DNA of 64,000 bases from an uncultured Sulfitobacter sp. (GTDB lineage Bacteria; Pseudomonadota; Alphaproteobacteria; Rhodobacterales; Rhodobacteraceae): assembly GCA_905182645.1 (NCBI GenBank), contig CAJJCJ010000004.1, forward strand, positions 248,001-312,000, read 5' to 3'. Shown in pieces: positions 26,956-37,126 of the stretch (its first letter is position 1; each line of letters begins with the position of its first letter). A program made the translations under genes and the position numbers. A model generated the notes under the pieces. It was given only the letters and a program-made list of their open reading frames with translations, was not told the origin of the DNA and ran no database searches.

Positions 26956-28142
26956 TGTTGCTTAATTCCCTGCACAAACAACCCACTGATAAAATCCTCG
27001 CTCTGATGGCGGCCTACCGCGCCGATGATCGCGACACCAAGGTCGATTTGGGCGTCGGCGTCTACAAAGACGCATCCGGCAACACTCCCGTTATGCGGGC
27101 CGTGAAAGAAGCCGAAAAGCGGCTTCAAGCTGAACAAACGTCCAAGGCCTACGTCGGCCTCGCAGGTGATCCTGCGTTTTCAGACGCAATGATTGACCTC
27201 GTCCTTGGCGACACCGTTGCACGCAACAGGATCGGCGCCGTGGCAACCCCTGGGGGCACGGGCGCGATCCGCCAAGCCCTTGAGCTGATCCAAATGGCTG
27301 CACCGGAGGCCACAGTTTGGCTGTCCAACCCGACATGGCCAAACCACCCGTCGATCATCAATTATCTGGGCATGAAATCCAGCGACTATCGGTATTTCGA
27401 CAGTGAAACGCGCGGCGTCGACTTTGACGGCATGCTCGCCGATCTCGACGGCGTTGCCGCAGGCGATGTGGTCCTGCTGCACGGCTGCTGCCACAATCCA
27501 ACAGGCGCAAACTTGACTTTGGACCAATGGAATCAAGTCATCGCGGTCTTGCAAATCAAAGGGGCCACACCCTTCATCGACATCGCCTACCAAGGGTTTG
27601 GCGACGGTTTGGCCCAAGACGCAGCAGCTACGCGTAAAATCGCAGGCACTTTTGAAAACGCCCTGATCGCGGCGTCCTGTTCCAAAAACTTTGGCATCTA
27701 CCGCGAACGGACAGGAATCTTGATGGCGATTGCCAAGGACGCCGACCAAGCCGCCCTCGCCCAAGAAAACCTGAACTACCTCAACCGGCAAAACTTCTCG
27801 TTCCCGCCCGACCACGGCGCAAGGGTTGTGACCACAATCCTGAACGACCCTGAACTGCGCGCAGATTGGGAAGCAGAACTCGAAGAAACCCGCAACGGCA
27901 TGCTTGGCTTGCGCCAACAACTGGCGGATGAACTTAAGCGCCTGACCAATTCCGACAGGTTCAGCTTTCTCGCCGATCACCGCGGCATGTTCAGCCGCCT
28001 CGGTACCACCCCCGAGATGGTCGAAAAACTGCGCGCAGATCACGGTATCTATATGGTCGGCGACAGCCGGATGAACATCGCAGGATTAAACGCGCAAACC
28101 ATCCCGATTTTGGCCCGCGCTATCGTCGACACAGGCATCTAA
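26955..28142 (+). CDS. Aromatic/aspartate aminotransferase (TyrB-like)
   Basis: A 395-residue class I PLP aminotransferase. VDLGVGVYKDASGNTPVMRAV, the HGCCHNPTGA motif and the PLP Lys K244 in SCSKNFGIYRERTG place it in the Ia subgroup with AspC/TyrB, as does the substrate Arg-containing C-terminus near YMVGDSRMNIAGL. It probably transaminates aspartate and aromatic 2-oxo acids. The following gene is chorismate mutase, which supports an aromatic role; the upstream sulfurtransferase could use mercaptopyruvate made by cysteine transamination. Confidence 0.93.
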   Translation: MLLNSLHKQPTDKILALMAAYRADDRDTKVDLGVGVYKDASGNTPVMRAVKEAEKRLQAEQTSKAYVGLAGDPAFSDAMIDLVLGDTVARNRIGAVATPGGTGAIRQALELIQMAAPEATVWLSNPTWPNHPSIINYLGMKSSDYRYFDSETRGVDFDGMLADLDGVAAGDVVLLHGCCHNPTGANLTLDQWNQVIAVLQIKGATPFIDIAYQGFGDGLAQDAAATRKIAGTFENALIAASCSKNFGIYRERTGILMAIAKDADQAALAQENLNYLNRQNFSFPPDHGARVVTTILNDPELRADWEAELEETRNGMLGLRQQLADELKRLTNSDRFSFLADHRGMFSRLGTTPEMVEKLRADHGIYMVGDSRMNIAGLNAQTIPILARAIVDTGI

Positions 28143-28143
28143 C

Positions 28144-28446
28144 ATGACCAACCCAAAAGCCCCGCAGGACTGTTCCAACATGGCGGAACTGCGGGTTGAA
28201 ATCGACAGACTTGACGCGGCGCTGGTGGACCTTTTGGTGCAACGCGCGGGCTATATTGACCGCGCCGTCGACATCAAGAAAACCGCCGATCTGCCAGCGC
28301 GGATTGCGTCGCGCGTGGACGAAGTCATCGAAAACGTACGGCGCATCGCCAGCGACAAAAACCTCGACCCTGATCTGACAGAGGCACTTTGGGCGCAGCT
28401 CGTCGAATGGTCGATCAAGCGCGAAGCAAAACATATCCCCGAATAG
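28144..28446 (+). CDS. Chorismate mutase, AroQ type
   Basis: A 100-residue all-helical protein. MAELRVEIDRLDAALVDLLVQRAGYIDRA is the typical first helix, with the active-site Arg and the D/E-rich pattern; the Lys in DIKKTAD and the C-terminal Q-L-V-E-W segment fit the AroQ fold. It converts chorismate to prephenate for Phe/Tyr synthesis; salicylate-type isochorismate pyruvate lyases share this fold and remain a less likely alternative. It starts 1 bp after the aminotransferase stop. Confidence 0.9.
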   Translation: MTNPKAPQDCSNMAELRVEIDRLDAALVDLLVQRAGYIDRAVDIKKTADLPARIASRVDEVIENVRRIASDKNLDPDLTEALWAQLVEWSIKREAKHIPE

Positions 28447-28549
28447 GTCAAATTGCTGCACCTGCAAAATGACACTTGTGAACGCAAGCGCAACAATCTA
28501 ACAATCCGATTAGATCACGCGCAACATCACAACTCACCCGAGGTGCCAT

Positions 28550-29506
28550 ATGTCCTTCCGCCTGCAACCAACACCGCCTGCACGCCCAAACCGCTGCCAA
28601 CTTTTTGGACCTGGATCAAACACCAAGCTGTTTGCGAAAATGGCGGCAAGTGCTGCAGACGTGATCAACCTCGACCTCGAAGACAGCGTGTCACCATCTG
28701 ACAAAGACAGCGCGCGCGCCAATGTGATTGAGGCGATCAACACCATCGATTGGAACACGAAAACCCTGTCCGTGCGGATCAACTCGCTCGACACACCCTA
28801 CTGGTACCGCGACGTCGTTGATGTGCTCGAACAGGCAGGCGACAGACTCGACCAAATCATGATCCCCAAGGTCGGCAATGCGGCTGATATCTATGCGGTC
28901 GACGCGCTGGTCACCGCGATTGAAACCGCCAAAGGGCGCACCAAACGCATCAACTTCGAGGTCATCATCGAATCCGCTGCAGGCCTCGTAAACGTCAACG
29001 AAATCGCAGCATCCAGCCCGCGCATGGTCGCGATGTCGCTGGGTGCGGCTGATTACGCAGCCTCCATGGGCATGCAAACAACGGGCATCGGCGGCACTCA
29101 AGACAACTATTACATGCTGCACGGCGACACGCGGCACTATTCCGACCCGTGGCACCTTGCACAAACGGCGATTGTCGCGGCCTGCCGGACCCACGGCATC
29201 TTGCCGGTCGACGGCCCCTTCGGTGACTTTTCCGATGACGAAGGCTACCGCGCACAATCGCGTCGCTCGGCCACCCTTGGCATGGTCGGCAAATGGGCAA
29301 TCCACCCAAAACAGATCGGCCTCGCCAACGAGGTATTCACCCCCTCAGCCGAAGCCGTCGCCGAGGCCCGCGAAATCCTCGCCGCCATGGCACAAGCCAC
29401 CGCCAACGGCGAAGGGGCGACCGTCTACAAAGGCCGGCTCGTCGATATTGCATCCATCAAACAAGCCGAAGTCATCGTGCGCCAATCAGAATTGATCGCA
29501 GGCTAA
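28550..29506 (+). CDS. mcl1: L-malyl-CoA/beta-methylmalyl-CoA lyase
   Basis: A 318-residue HpcH/HpaI-CitE superfamily enzyme close to Rhodobacter Mcl1. It contains the metal-site VINLDLEDSVSPSDK, the NFEVIIESAAGLVN segment and the WAIHPKQIGLANEVF block. It cleaves malyl-CoA to acetyl-CoA and glyoxylate, and methylmalyl-CoA to propionyl-CoA and glyoxylate, in the ethylmalonyl-CoA pathway. GAGG 7 bp upstream supports the ATG. A roughly 100-bp gap separates it from chorismate mutase. Confidence 0.95.
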   Translation: MSFRLQPTPPARPNRCQLFGPGSNTKLFAKMAASAADVINLDLEDSVSPSDKDSARANVIEAINTIDWNTKTLSVRINSLDTPYWYRDVVDVLEQAGDRLDQIMIPKVGNAADIYAVDALVTAIETAKGRTKRINFEVIIESAAGLVNVNEIAASSPRMVAMSLGAADYAASMGMQTTGIGGTQDNYYMLHGDTRHYSDPWHLAQTAIVAACRTHGILPVDGPFGDFSDDEGYRAQSRRSATLGMVGKWAIHPKQIGLANEVFTPSAEAVAEAREILAAMAQATANGEGATVYKGRLVDIASIKQAEVIVRQSELIAG

Positions 29507-29640
29507 TCCGCCTCGATTTTTGACAAAATACTCAAAACAACAGCACGTCTTGGCCATCCACCACGGGCAAGACGCAATGCACGTTGCACGCGGGTGGCAC
29601 CACGCATATATCTGTGGGAACAGATGAAAAGGCGCAGTCC

Positions 29641-30603
29641 ATGACCCAATATCTCGAGTTCGAAAAACCGCTTGCTGAAATCGAAGGCAAAGCCGTAGAA
29701 CTGCGCGCACTCGCCCGCGATAACGAAGAAATGGACATCGAAGCCGAGATCGCGGCTTTGGACAAAAAAGCCGTCGAGATGAAGGCCACGCTGTACAAAG
29801 ACCTGACTGCTTGGCGCAAATGCCAAGTCGCACGCCACCCCGAACGGCCACATTGCCGCGACTATATCAACGCGCTGTTTACCGAATATACGCCACTTGC
29901 AGGCGACCGGAATTTTGCCGACGATCACGCTGTCATGGGTGGGATTGGTCGACTTGATGGGCGCGCGGTCATGGTTATCGGCCATGAAAAAGGCAATGAT
30001 ACCAAGTCTCGCATTGAACGCAACTTTGGCATGGCCCGCCCAGAAGGCTACCGCAAGGCAATCCGCCTGATGGAACTGGCCAACCGCTTTGGCCTGCCCG
30101 TGATTACGCTTGTGGACACCCCTGGCGCCTATCCGGGGAAAGGGGCCGAAGAGCGCGGTCAATCAGAAGCAATCGCACGCTCCACTGAAAAATGCCTCGA
30201 CCTCGGCGTACCACTCATTTCTGTCGTGATCGGTGAAGGCGGCTCTGGCGGGGCCGTGGCATTCGCAACAGCCAGCCGCGTGGTCATGCTCGAACACTCG
30301 ATTTATTCGGTCATCAGCCCCGAAGGCTGCGCCTCGATCCTCTGGAAAGACGGCGGCAAAATGCGCGAAGCAGCAGAGGCCCTGCGTCTGACCGCACAAA
30401 ACCTGATCGAACTGGGCGTCTGCGACCATATCATCCCAGAACCAGCAGGCGGCGCACACCGCGACAAAGACGCGGCCATCGCCTCAGTTGGGTCCGCAAT
30501 TCAGGCCATGTTGTCGGAAATGGATGGCCAGTCCGCCGTGCAAATCCGCAATGACCGACGCACAAAATATCTGGCGCTTGGGTCCAAAGGGCTGGCAGCC
30601 TAG
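29641..30603 (+). CDS. accA: Acetyl-CoA carboxylase carboxyltransferase subunit alpha
   Basis: A 320-residue protein. Start [21 protein letters not shown] is characteristic. [12 protein letters not shown], the [21 protein letters not shown] loop and [14 protein letters not shown] shape the carboxybiotin/acetyl-CoA site, and [14 protein letters not shown] follows. With AccD it makes malonyl-CoA for fatty acid synthesis. It converges on the PPOX-family gene, 4 bp apart. Confidence 0.97.
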   Translation: MTQYLEFEKPLAEIEGKAVELRALARDNEEMDIEAEIAALDKKAVEMKATLYKDLTAWRKCQVARHPERPHCRDYINALFTEYTPLAGDRNFADDHAVMGGIGRLDGRAVMVIGHEKGNDTKSRIERNFGMARPEGYRKAIRLMELANRFGLPVITLVDTPGAYPGKGAEERGQSEAIARSTEKCLDLGVPLISVVIGEGGSGGAVAFATASRVVMLEHSIYSVISPEGCASILWKDGGKMREAAEALRLTAQNLIELGVCDHIIPEPAGGAHRDKDAAIASVGSAIQAMLSEMDGQSAVQIRNDRRTKYLALGSKGLAA

Positions 30604-30607
30604 TGGC

Positions 30608-31210
30608 CTACCAGAGCGTCTTTTCAGCGCGGGTGGTCCAAGTCGCGTCATAAGATACGGCGTCAAAATCAGCCTCTGCCTCGGCTAGCATTTCGCCAAT
30701 TGTCGGCAGTCCGTCGCTATGATCAACACCTGACCACGTCTGCGCGCGCATCAACGCACGGGCACATTGGCTGTATACTTCGGCCACATGGATCACGATC
30801 ACACTGCGTGGGATCCGGCCTCGATCGTCAAACAGGTCGACAATATCCGCATCAATGCGCACCTCAGCAGTACCATTCACGCGGACCACATTGTTGGATC
30901 CTTGCACCATGAACATCAGACTGACACGCCCATCAGCCACAATATTGCGCAGGCTATCCATCCGGTTATTGCCGCGCCAATCAGGCATCAGCAACGTCTT
31001 TTGGTCTGCGATCCAAACCACAGGCCCATCGTCTCCGCGCGGGCTACCATCGGTGCCACAAGGGCCAACCGTCGAAAGAACACACAACCGTGACGCGGCG
31101 ATCCACTTGGCATAGAGCGGGGTCATGTGATCCGCAACCTTGATAATCGACGGCTTGGCAGGCGTTCCATATAGCGCCTCCAGTGCCGCAATATCCGTAA
31201 CCTTAGCCAT
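30608..31210 (-). CDS. FMN-dependent PPOX-family flavoprotein (pyridoxamine oxidase-like)
   Basis: A 200-residue split-barrel protein. ASRLCVLSTVGPCGTDGSPRGD, PDWRGNNRMDSLRNI and LMFMVQGSNNVVRVNG match the MSMEG_1061-type branch of the pyridoxamine 5'-phosphate oxidase family. Members bind FMN or F420, and their substrates are mostly unknown. It is the last gene of ftsE-ftsX-plsC-PPOX; the start at 31210 overlaps the plsC 3' end by 8 bp. Confidence 0.85.
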   Translation of the reverse strand: MAKVTDIAALEALYGTPAKPSIIKVADHMTPLYAKWIAASRLCVLSTVGPCGTDGSPRGDDGPVVWIADQKTLLMPDWRGNNRMDSLRNIVADGRVSLMFMVQGSNNVVRVNGTAEVRIDADIVDLFDDRGRIPRSVIVIHVAEVYSQCARALMRAQTWSGVDHSDGLPTIGEMLAEAEADFDAVSYDATWTTRAEKTLW

Positions 31211-31931
31211 GAAATCCGGCCTCAACCGCGAGAGCATCAGAACGGGCCTCTACATCTGTCTGTAGCTTCTTCATGAATTCATCGACAGGCATACCTGGCG
31301 CAATCACAGGCAGAAAATCCACCACAGCAGCACCGGGAACACGGTAAAATCCGCGTTTTGGCCATAGAACGCCAACATTCGTGGCAACCGGATAACACGG
31401 CTGCCCCATATCGCGATACAAGGCCCCAACGCCGATTTTGTACGGTGCCTTTACCCCCGGAGCAATGCGCGTCCCTTGGGAATAAATGATCAACTGACCG
31501 GGCAACGCCGTCCCGCTTTTGACATCTGCCAGCATCTTTTTGATCGCAGCACCGCGCTGGCCGCGCTTGACCGGAATACAACCGATCCGTAAGCCAAACT
31601 GACCGACAACAGGGGCGTATTTCAAAATATCCTTAAAGACAAACTTACCGCGTGGGACGGCATGGTAAATCAACAAAACATCAAGGAACGACTGGTGCTT
31701 GGCGGCGATTAACGCCTCTCCAGTTGGCGGCGTGCCACGGACTTCACATCGGATGCCGACCATCCAACGCAACAGCCAAACGACGATAATACAGTACCGA
31801 TGACACCCCGCGATCGCACCCTTGGACGACACAACTAGCCACGGCAAGTAGAACAAACCAACCAGCGGCAGCGCAATATACATCGCCAAATTAAACAGAA
31901 CCGACCGGATCAATTGAATCGCATATCTCAT
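31203..31931 (-). CDS. plsC: 1-acyl-sn-glycerol-3-phosphate acyltransferase
   Basis: A 242-residue membrane acyltransferase. The N-terminal hydrophobic stretch lies at about 12-36. The catalytic HxxxxD motif is KHQSFLD (H79, D84), and the second motif reads SQGTR where PEGTR is usual. VFKDILKYAPVVGQFG follows the catalytic motif. It makes phosphatidic acid from lysophosphatidate. The start at 31931 overlaps the ftsX stop as ATGA; a longer frame begins inside ftsX and is rejected. Confidence 0.93.
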   Translation of the reverse strand: MRYAIQLIRSVLFNLAMYIALPLVGLFYLPWLVVSSKGAIAGCHRYCIIVVWLLRWMVGIRCEVRGTPPTGEALIAAKHQSFLDVLLIYHAVPRGKFVFKDILKYAPVVGQFGLRIGCIPVKRGQRGAAIKKMLADVKSGTALPGQLIIYSQGTRIAPGVKAPYKIGVGALYRDMGQPCYPVATNVGVLWPKRGFYRVPGAAVVDFLPVIAPGMPVDEFMKKLQTDVEARSDALAVEAGFHG

Positions 31932-32833
31932 GATTGTTCCTTCAATGTGCGCAGTGCAGCAGCGCGGGTCGCGGCAAACGCCACCGTGGCCGCAAGCGGT
32001 GGAATAGTCAGCGGCCAAAGCCAATGCAAACCTTGGAACCCAAGCCCCGTCAGGAATCCACCCGCGACATCTGTCGACGGCAGCAACCAGATTGCAAACA
32101 TGCCCGCGAGCGTCCCAATGGCAGCACCCGTTAAGGCACGCAGGGTAAAGCGGCGCACAAATGCACCAGCAATGTAAATATCACGAGCACCAACAAGGCG
32201 CATGACACGGATGACTTGGGCATTGGCAGCAAGGGCAGCTTGGGCAGCCAGCGTAATCATCGCACCCGTTGAGCTTGCGATCAAAATGATCGCAAGCCAA
32301 CCCAACGCGCGCAAGCGATTAGCCGCTGCAACCAGCGGTTTGCGCCATCGGGAATGGTCGTCAAGCACGGCACCGGGGACTTCGGCCTGCAACCTTGCAC
32401 GCAGACCAGTTGGGTCGTACCCGTCACCTTCTTCAATTATTTCAATCAGTTGAGGGATAGGTAAATCTTCAATGGGCAGATCAGGGCCAAACCAAGGGGC
32501 CAGCAACGCGCGCTGTTCATCCTTGGTCAATGGGCGGGCTGCGGCAACACCGGGTGTGGTTTCCAATACAGTGATCGCGGCGCGCAATTGGGCGTCGGCT
32601 TGATCGGCTGGGGCGGAAATACGCAAGGTCGATGTGCGGGCCAATTCGGCAGACCAGCGATCCGCCAAGCGACCAGTGGCCAGCGATAAGGCCATCGCAA
32701 ACACTGCTAGAAATGCCATTGAACCGGCTGTGAAAAGCGTCAGACGGGCGGTAAAACCAGTCGGCGGCACGGCACGGTCCGCCTGCGGATCACCCGCGAT
32801 TAAATCAAACAATCGGCCAAGATCAATCTTCAT
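31928..32833 (-). CDS. ftsX: FtsX-like cell division membrane protein
   Basis: A 301-residue protein with four hydrophobic segments: one near 29-50 and three in the C-terminal half, starting with LGWLAIILIASSTGAMITLAAQAALAA. The large extracytoplasmic loop between the first and second segments is predicted to contact peptidoglycan hydrolase activators. With FtsE it couples ATP hydrolysis to septal wall cleavage. It overlaps ftsE upstream and plsC downstream by 4 bp each. Confidence 0.92.
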   Translation of the reverse strand: MKIDLGRLFDLIAGDPQADRAVPPTGFTARLTLFTAGSMAFLAVFAMALSLATGRLADRWSAELARTSTLRISAPADQADAQLRAAITVLETTPGVAAARPLTKDEQRALLAPWFGPDLPIEDLPIPQLIEIIEEGDGYDPTGLRARLQAEVPGAVLDDHSRWRKPLVAAANRLRALGWLAIILIASSTGAMITLAAQAALAANAQVIRVMRLVGARDIYIAGAFVRRFTLRALTGAAIGTLAGMFAIWLLPSTDVAGGFLTGLGFQGLHWLWPLTIPPLAATVAFAATRAAALRTLKEQS

Positions 32834-33504
32834 AACTCGACCCCCGCCTGCATCAATCTTCGGTCCTTAAGGCGCAGAACACGCGTGCTGACTTGTGACT
32901 TTGCCGTGCGGATCAGGTTCATGTCATGGGTGGCGATTATCACTGTCTTGCCCATGCGGTTCAACTCGATCAGCAAGGTCAGCAACCGCTGGGACATTTC
33001 CCAATCCACGTTGCCCGTCGGCTCATCGGCGACAATCACATCAGGGGACATGATAACCGCGCGGGCCAATGCTGCGCGCTGGCGCTCACCACCCGACAAT
33101 TGCGGGGGTAACTGCGCGGCTTGCCCGCGCAATCCGACCCATCCGATTAGGTCATCCAGATTGCCAACAGCCTCAGCGTCACGGCCAGACACGGTCAACG
33201 GCAGCGCAATATTGTCAGTAACAGACAGGTGATCCAGAAACTGGCAATCCTGATGAACAACACCGATCCGACGGCGGGACAACGCAACCGCGTCGCGGTC
33301 CATTGTGGCGGCGTCATCGCCAAACAGATGCACGTTGCCTGCCGTGGCCTGCAATGCGCCGTAGCACAGCTTTAACAATGTCGTCTTACCCGCACCCGAT
33401 GGGCCGGTTAGAAAATGAAACGACCCCGCTGCCAAAGTCAACGACACCTGCGAAAACAGCTCTGCTCCACCGTAACTATATGCAACATTTTCGAACTCAA
33501 TCAC
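32830..33504 (-). CDS. ftsE: FtsE-like ABC ATPase
   Basis: A 224-residue ABC ATPase. I choose GTG 33504, with AAAGGA just upstream, giving a product starting MIEFENVAYSYGG; a frame reaching 33543 adds 13 unsupported residues. Walker A is GPSGAGKTT (34-42). LSGGERQRAALARAVI is the signature, VIVADEPTGNVD Walker B, and IATHD the switch. Membrane partner FtsX is encoded immediately downstream. Confidence 0.95.
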   Translation of the reverse strand: MIEFENVAYSYGGAELFSQVSLTLAAGSFHFLTGPSGAGKTTLLKLCYGALQATAGNVHLFGDDAATMDRDAVALSRRRIGVVHQDCQFLDHLSVTDNIALPLTVSGRDAEAVGNLDDLIGWVGLRGQAAQLPPQLSGGERQRAALARAVIMSPDVIVADEPTGNVDWEMSQRLLTLLIELNRMGKTVIIATHDMNLIRTAKSQVSTRVLRLKDRRLMQAGVEL

Positions 33505-33674
33505 TTGATCATCCTTTGGGGTCCACCTCCCCATTTTGCCCAAATTTGCAACAGGTTACAATGTTTTGGCACACCCAACCGTCGCATTTCCTTTGCCTTT
33601 CTTTGCCCAAAGGGTAAATAATGTTTAACAAAGCTGTGCAAAGATGCAGCGTTGTAGACGCGAAGGGTCTGAAA

Positions 33675-34457
33675 ATGCGGCTAATTTGTCCAAACTGTGG
33701 TGCACAATATGAGGTGGCGGATGATGTCATTCCTCAGGACGGCCGTGATGTGCAATGTTCAAACTGTGGTCACACATGGTTCGAAAACTTTGGCGCATCC
33801 AATACCGAAGACGAATTTTTCGACGCACCGGTTGAATTACCAAGCGTGACCGCTGATGAAGAAACGACCAGTTGGGCCGATGCCGTAGACACGCCACCCG
33901 AGCCAAAGCAGCCCGAGCGTCAAGAATTAGACCCCGCGATCGCAGACATCCTGCGCGAAGAAGCCGCGCGCGAATCAGAGGCGCGCCGCCGCGAGGCCGA
34001 CACAGGCGTCGAAAGCCAGCCAGAATTGGGCCTTGATACCGCATCAGTCGCCGCTGATCAGCGCGCACAAGAAACACGGCGCCGCATCGCCAATCTTAAA
34101 GGTGAAGAGATCGCCGCAGTCCAAGAAGAAACTGCTGCTGCCTCTGGCCGCGCATTGCTTCCCGACATTGAGGAAATCAACTCTAGCCTTCGCTCGGACG
34201 CCGAACGCACACCGCCAGATACCCCGATGGAAGCAACCAAAATCAAAAGCAGACGTAACTTTCTTACCGGATTTTTTGGGGTTCTGCTGATTTTGGCACT
34301 GCTCGCCGTAACGTATGTTTTCGGACCGCAAGTTTCAGATTTGATCCCGGCGCTGGCGCCAACATTAGACAGCTACGTGGAAACCGTCGATTCTCTTCGC
34401 CTGTGGATCGATCTCACATTGCAAAGCATGGTGAACACCATGAGCGCCGACGCCTAG
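33675..34457 (+). CDS. Zinc-ribbon (MJ0042-type) single-pass membrane protein
   Basis: A 260-residue protein. An N-terminal zinc ribbon, CPNC...CSNC (C5, C8, C28, C31), is followed by a long acidic, charged region (about 45-200), a transmembrane helix FLTGFFGVLLILALLAVTYV near 200-220 and a short outside tail. Such proteins are common in alphaproteobacteria beside ftsE, and their function is unknown. I use ATG 33675, preceded by AAGGG; a longer frame begins at 33621. The 170-bp divergent region to ftsE has no other feature I can name. Confidence 0.85.
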   Translation: MRLICPNCGAQYEVADDVIPQDGRDVQCSNCGHTWFENFGASNTEDEFFDAPVELPSVTADEETTSWADAVDTPPEPKQPERQELDPAIADILREEAARESEARRREADTGVESQPELGLDTASVAADQRAQETRRRIANLKGEEIAAVQEETAAASGRALLPDIEEINSSLRSDAERTPPDTPMEATKIKSRRNFLTGFFGVLLILALLAVTYVFGPQVSDLIPALAPTLDSYVETVDSLRLWIDLTLQSMVNTMSADA

Positions 34458-37126
34458 AACTGGTCTAGCAACCGGCGCAGGTAATCACGTTCAATCTCGG
34501 GGCGGTTCTGCTGGGCTGACCTACGTCTGATCTCATCCAAAATCTCTTCTGCGCGGCGGTACACATCTTCGCCCTGCAACAAGCCCTCGTCGGTGCCAAA
34601 CTGACCAGTGTTCCCCAGCTCGCGGCCCAACGGATCACGGCGGGTCGGTGCTGTACGGCCCTGTGCTTCGCCACGCTCAGTACCTTGTCCCGGCTCGGAT
34701 GAATTGTTTTGTGCCAGCGCCTGGTTCAGCGACCGTATGCCGTTGCGCAGGGCATCCATCGCCTCCGCCTGACGGTCAATTGCTTCGGCCATATCGCCAT
34801 TGCGCAATGCCTCTTCGGCACCGTCCATCGCACCATCCGCGCGGTCCAATGACTGACGCGCGATGTCACCAGCTTCGCCATCCAAATCCGGCAACCCATC
34901 ACGCTGGCGTTGCAATTCGTCGCGCAATGCTTGCTGACGATCCGCAAGCGACCCCTGCTGGCCTTCGCCCTCGCCACCTGCCCCGTTGTCGCCCTGCTGG
35001 CCAGACGTGCCATCTTCACCAACGCCTTGGCCCTGTCCTTGCTGACCATCCTGACCGGGCGTGTATGTATTTTCGCTCGGCTGCTGGTTTTGTTCGCCGC
35101 CCTGATCACCGCCCTGCGGCTGCTGACCTTGCTGGCCCTGCTGATTGGCGCGGTCCTGCAACTCGCGAAACGCCTCGTCGGATAAATCTTCTTGGCCCCG
35201 CAATGTTTCGGCCAAATCTTCCATCGACTGCTGACCTGGGGTGCGCGGACCACCCTCGCCGCCCTCACCTTGGGTGATACGCAAGTTTTCCATCATCTCA
35301 TTAAGCTGCTCCATCAGTTCGGCAGCCTCAGCCATACGGCCCTCTTCCATCAACTCTTGAATGCGGTCCATCAACGCCTGCAACTCGTCTTGGCGTATCT
35401 GTTGGCCCTCGTCGTCGCCGCGATCCGCCTGATCCGTGCCATCCGTCGGCTCCATCTGATCGGCAAGCATCTGCATGTAATCATTGGTGGCGTCGCGCAG
35501 TTCCTGCATCAACTCCGCGATCTCGGCAGCCGACGCGCCATCGCGCATCGCCTCGGCCAGCCGATCTTGGGCGCGGGCAAGGCGCTTGCGGGCATCAGCC
35601 AACGTGCCATCCTCTAGCTGAATAGCCAAGTCCCACATCGCCTGCACGATCTCGGCATCCGCATCATCGGTCAGACCCACATCGATATAGTTTTCAAGAC
35701 GGCGAATAATCGTGCGCATCCGCAAATACGTCGTCTCGTTCGAAAACAGCCCCTCAGGGCGGTGCGATATGGCGCGCATCACAAGTGCGATTTGCGCGGC
35801 ATTCGACTTGGCCCACATAAAATCACGGCGCTGCTCGATCACTGCCTTGGCGAAAGGCTGAAAAAACCGCCGGCCCGGTAAAATCATCTGCTCAGGAATA
35901 CTGTCGCCCACCTGACCTGCGGCATCAGTTACCGATATCGACAACACGACAGGCAAGTTCGCCAGTGGATGCTCCGACAAATTCTCAACCAAGAACGCGT
36001 CAAAATCGGCGCGATCACCATTAAAAGGCATCGGTAAATCAAGCACCAACGGGGTCACGCCATCAGGATCGGCAACCAAGCCATACCTGCGATCCACCGC
36101 CCCCAGATTAAGCGTAATAACAGCAGCACCGCTTTCAACGCCATAGTCATCAATCGCCTGAAACGGCTGCGACATCTCGCCCATCGCATCAGCCTCGACA
36201 GGACCCGTTAGATCAATAGCAGGCGGCGTATCGGCAATTATGCGAATATCCCACGCAGCACCGTTTTCACCGTCAATCGCCAAGCGACCCGAACTGGCAG
36301 CAACAAACGTCTGTTGGGCCTCGGATGCAGCGCCCAAATCCTCAGTGCGGCCAGATACCGTCTCGGCAACCGTCAGCGCGCCAACTTCACCGTACAGACG
36401 CAGCGTGATTTTACTGCCCGCAGGTACAACCAACAGCCCAACAGGCACATCGTTCAAATAGATCGCAGGCTTGCCAGTATATGTAGGCGGCTCGACCCAG
36501 CCCTCCCAAACCGGACCGGTGGCCAACGCATTACCGCCCAACGCGACCTCACCCACCGTTCCAACCCGCAAAAGCGAGCCGAACATAAGGGCGGCAACAA
36601 AGAACAAAAGCGCCATGAACCGCAGCCCATAAGGATCACGGTTCGACACCCGCAAATCGGGCTCAACAACACGAGCATCGCGGGACGCGGCCTTCATCTG
36701 GGCAACGTGTGCATTCCAAACCGCCTCTGACGCGGGATCACCACGGCCAATCGCTTGGGCATCGGCCATCGCGGCAATAGGGCGGCCCGGCATGGCAGCA
36801 TCAACGCGGGCAACTGCCTCAGCCTTTGCAGGCCAGCGGAAACGACGCAATCCCCACACGATCGCGGCCAGCACAGCCAAAATCGCCAGCACAGCCAGCG
36901 CCCAAAACGCCTCCAGCGACAGCAAATCCTGCCAGCCAAACATCAACGGGGCCAAAATCAGGAACACCACAGACCAAAGCGGCCAAAAGCAACGCACAGC
37001 ACGTTCGGCCACAATCCCGCAACGGGTTGCAAAAACCGGCCATGTTAAATGGCTATCGATCGGGTCCCATGGGGCCAGCTGCCGTCTCCCTAATTCACAG
37101 CCATTCAGGTATGGTATCGCGCGCAA
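34454..37126 (-). CDS. TIGR02302/DUF4175 family membrane protein
   Basis: An 890-residue protein starting with TTG at 37126, the only start I can see in frame; it overlaps the lysA 3' end by 32 bp. Two or three hydrophobic helices occupy the first 190 residues, followed by a beta-rich extracytoplasmic region and then a helical segment. A Gly/Gln-rich, low-complexity stretch lies at roughly 640-760, ahead of a conserved C-terminus DPLGRELG...EERDYLRRLLDQF-like end. The family is restricted largely to alphaproteobacteria and has no known function. Convergent with the zinc-ribbon gene (4-bp overlap). Confidence 0.88.
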   Translation of the reverse strand: MRAIPYLNGCELGRRQLAPWDPIDSHLTWPVFATRCGIVAERAVRCFWPLWSVVFLILAPLMFGWQDLLSLEAFWALAVLAILAVLAAIVWGLRRFRWPAKAEAVARVDAAMPGRPIAAMADAQAIGRGDPASEAVWNAHVAQMKAASRDARVVEPDLRVSNRDPYGLRFMALLFFVAALMFGSLLRVGTVGEVALGGNALATGPVWEGWVEPPTYTGKPAIYLNDVPVGLLVVPAGSKITLRLYGEVGALTVAETVSGRTEDLGAASEAQQTFVAASSGRLAIDGENGAAWDIRIIADTPPAIDLTGPVEADAMGEMSQPFQAIDDYGVESGAAVITLNLGAVDRRYGLVADPDGVTPLVLDLPMPFNGDRADFDAFLVENLSEHPLANLPVVLSISVTDAAGQVGDSIPEQMILPGRRFFQPFAKAVIEQRRDFMWAKSNAAQIALVMRAISHRPEGLFSNETTYLRMRTIIRRLENYIDVGLTDDADAEIVQAMWDLAIQLEDGTLADARKRLARAQDRLAEAMRDGASAAEIAELMQELRDATNDYMQMLADQMEPTDGTDQADRGDDEGQQIRQDELQALMDRIQELMEEGRMAEAAELMEQLNEMMENLRITQGEGGEGGPRTPGQQSMEDLAETLRGQEDLSDEAFRELQDRANQQGQQGQQPQGGDQGGEQNQQPSENTYTPGQDGQQGQGQGVGEDGTSGQQGDNGAGGEGEGQQGSLADRQQALRDELQRQRDGLPDLDGEAGDIARQSLDRADGAMDGAEEALRNGDMAEAIDRQAEAMDALRNGIRSLNQALAQNNSSEPGQGTERGEAQGRTAPTRRDPLGRELGNTGQFGTDEGLLQGEDVYRRAEEILDEIRRRSAQQNRPEIERDYLRRLLDQF

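Noticed and set aside
27180..28043. 287-codon minus-strand frame inside the aminotransferase
   Set aside because: Antisense to a well-conserved PLP enzyme and without motifs.
28691..29305. 204-codon minus-strand frame inside mcl1
   Set aside because: Antisense shadow of malyl-CoA lyase; the composition is atypical.
34648..35617. Plus-strand frames over the Gly/Gln-rich part of the TIGR02302 gene
   Set aside because: The low-complexity coding sequence creates Leu-rich shadows; the minus-strand protein has conserved ends.
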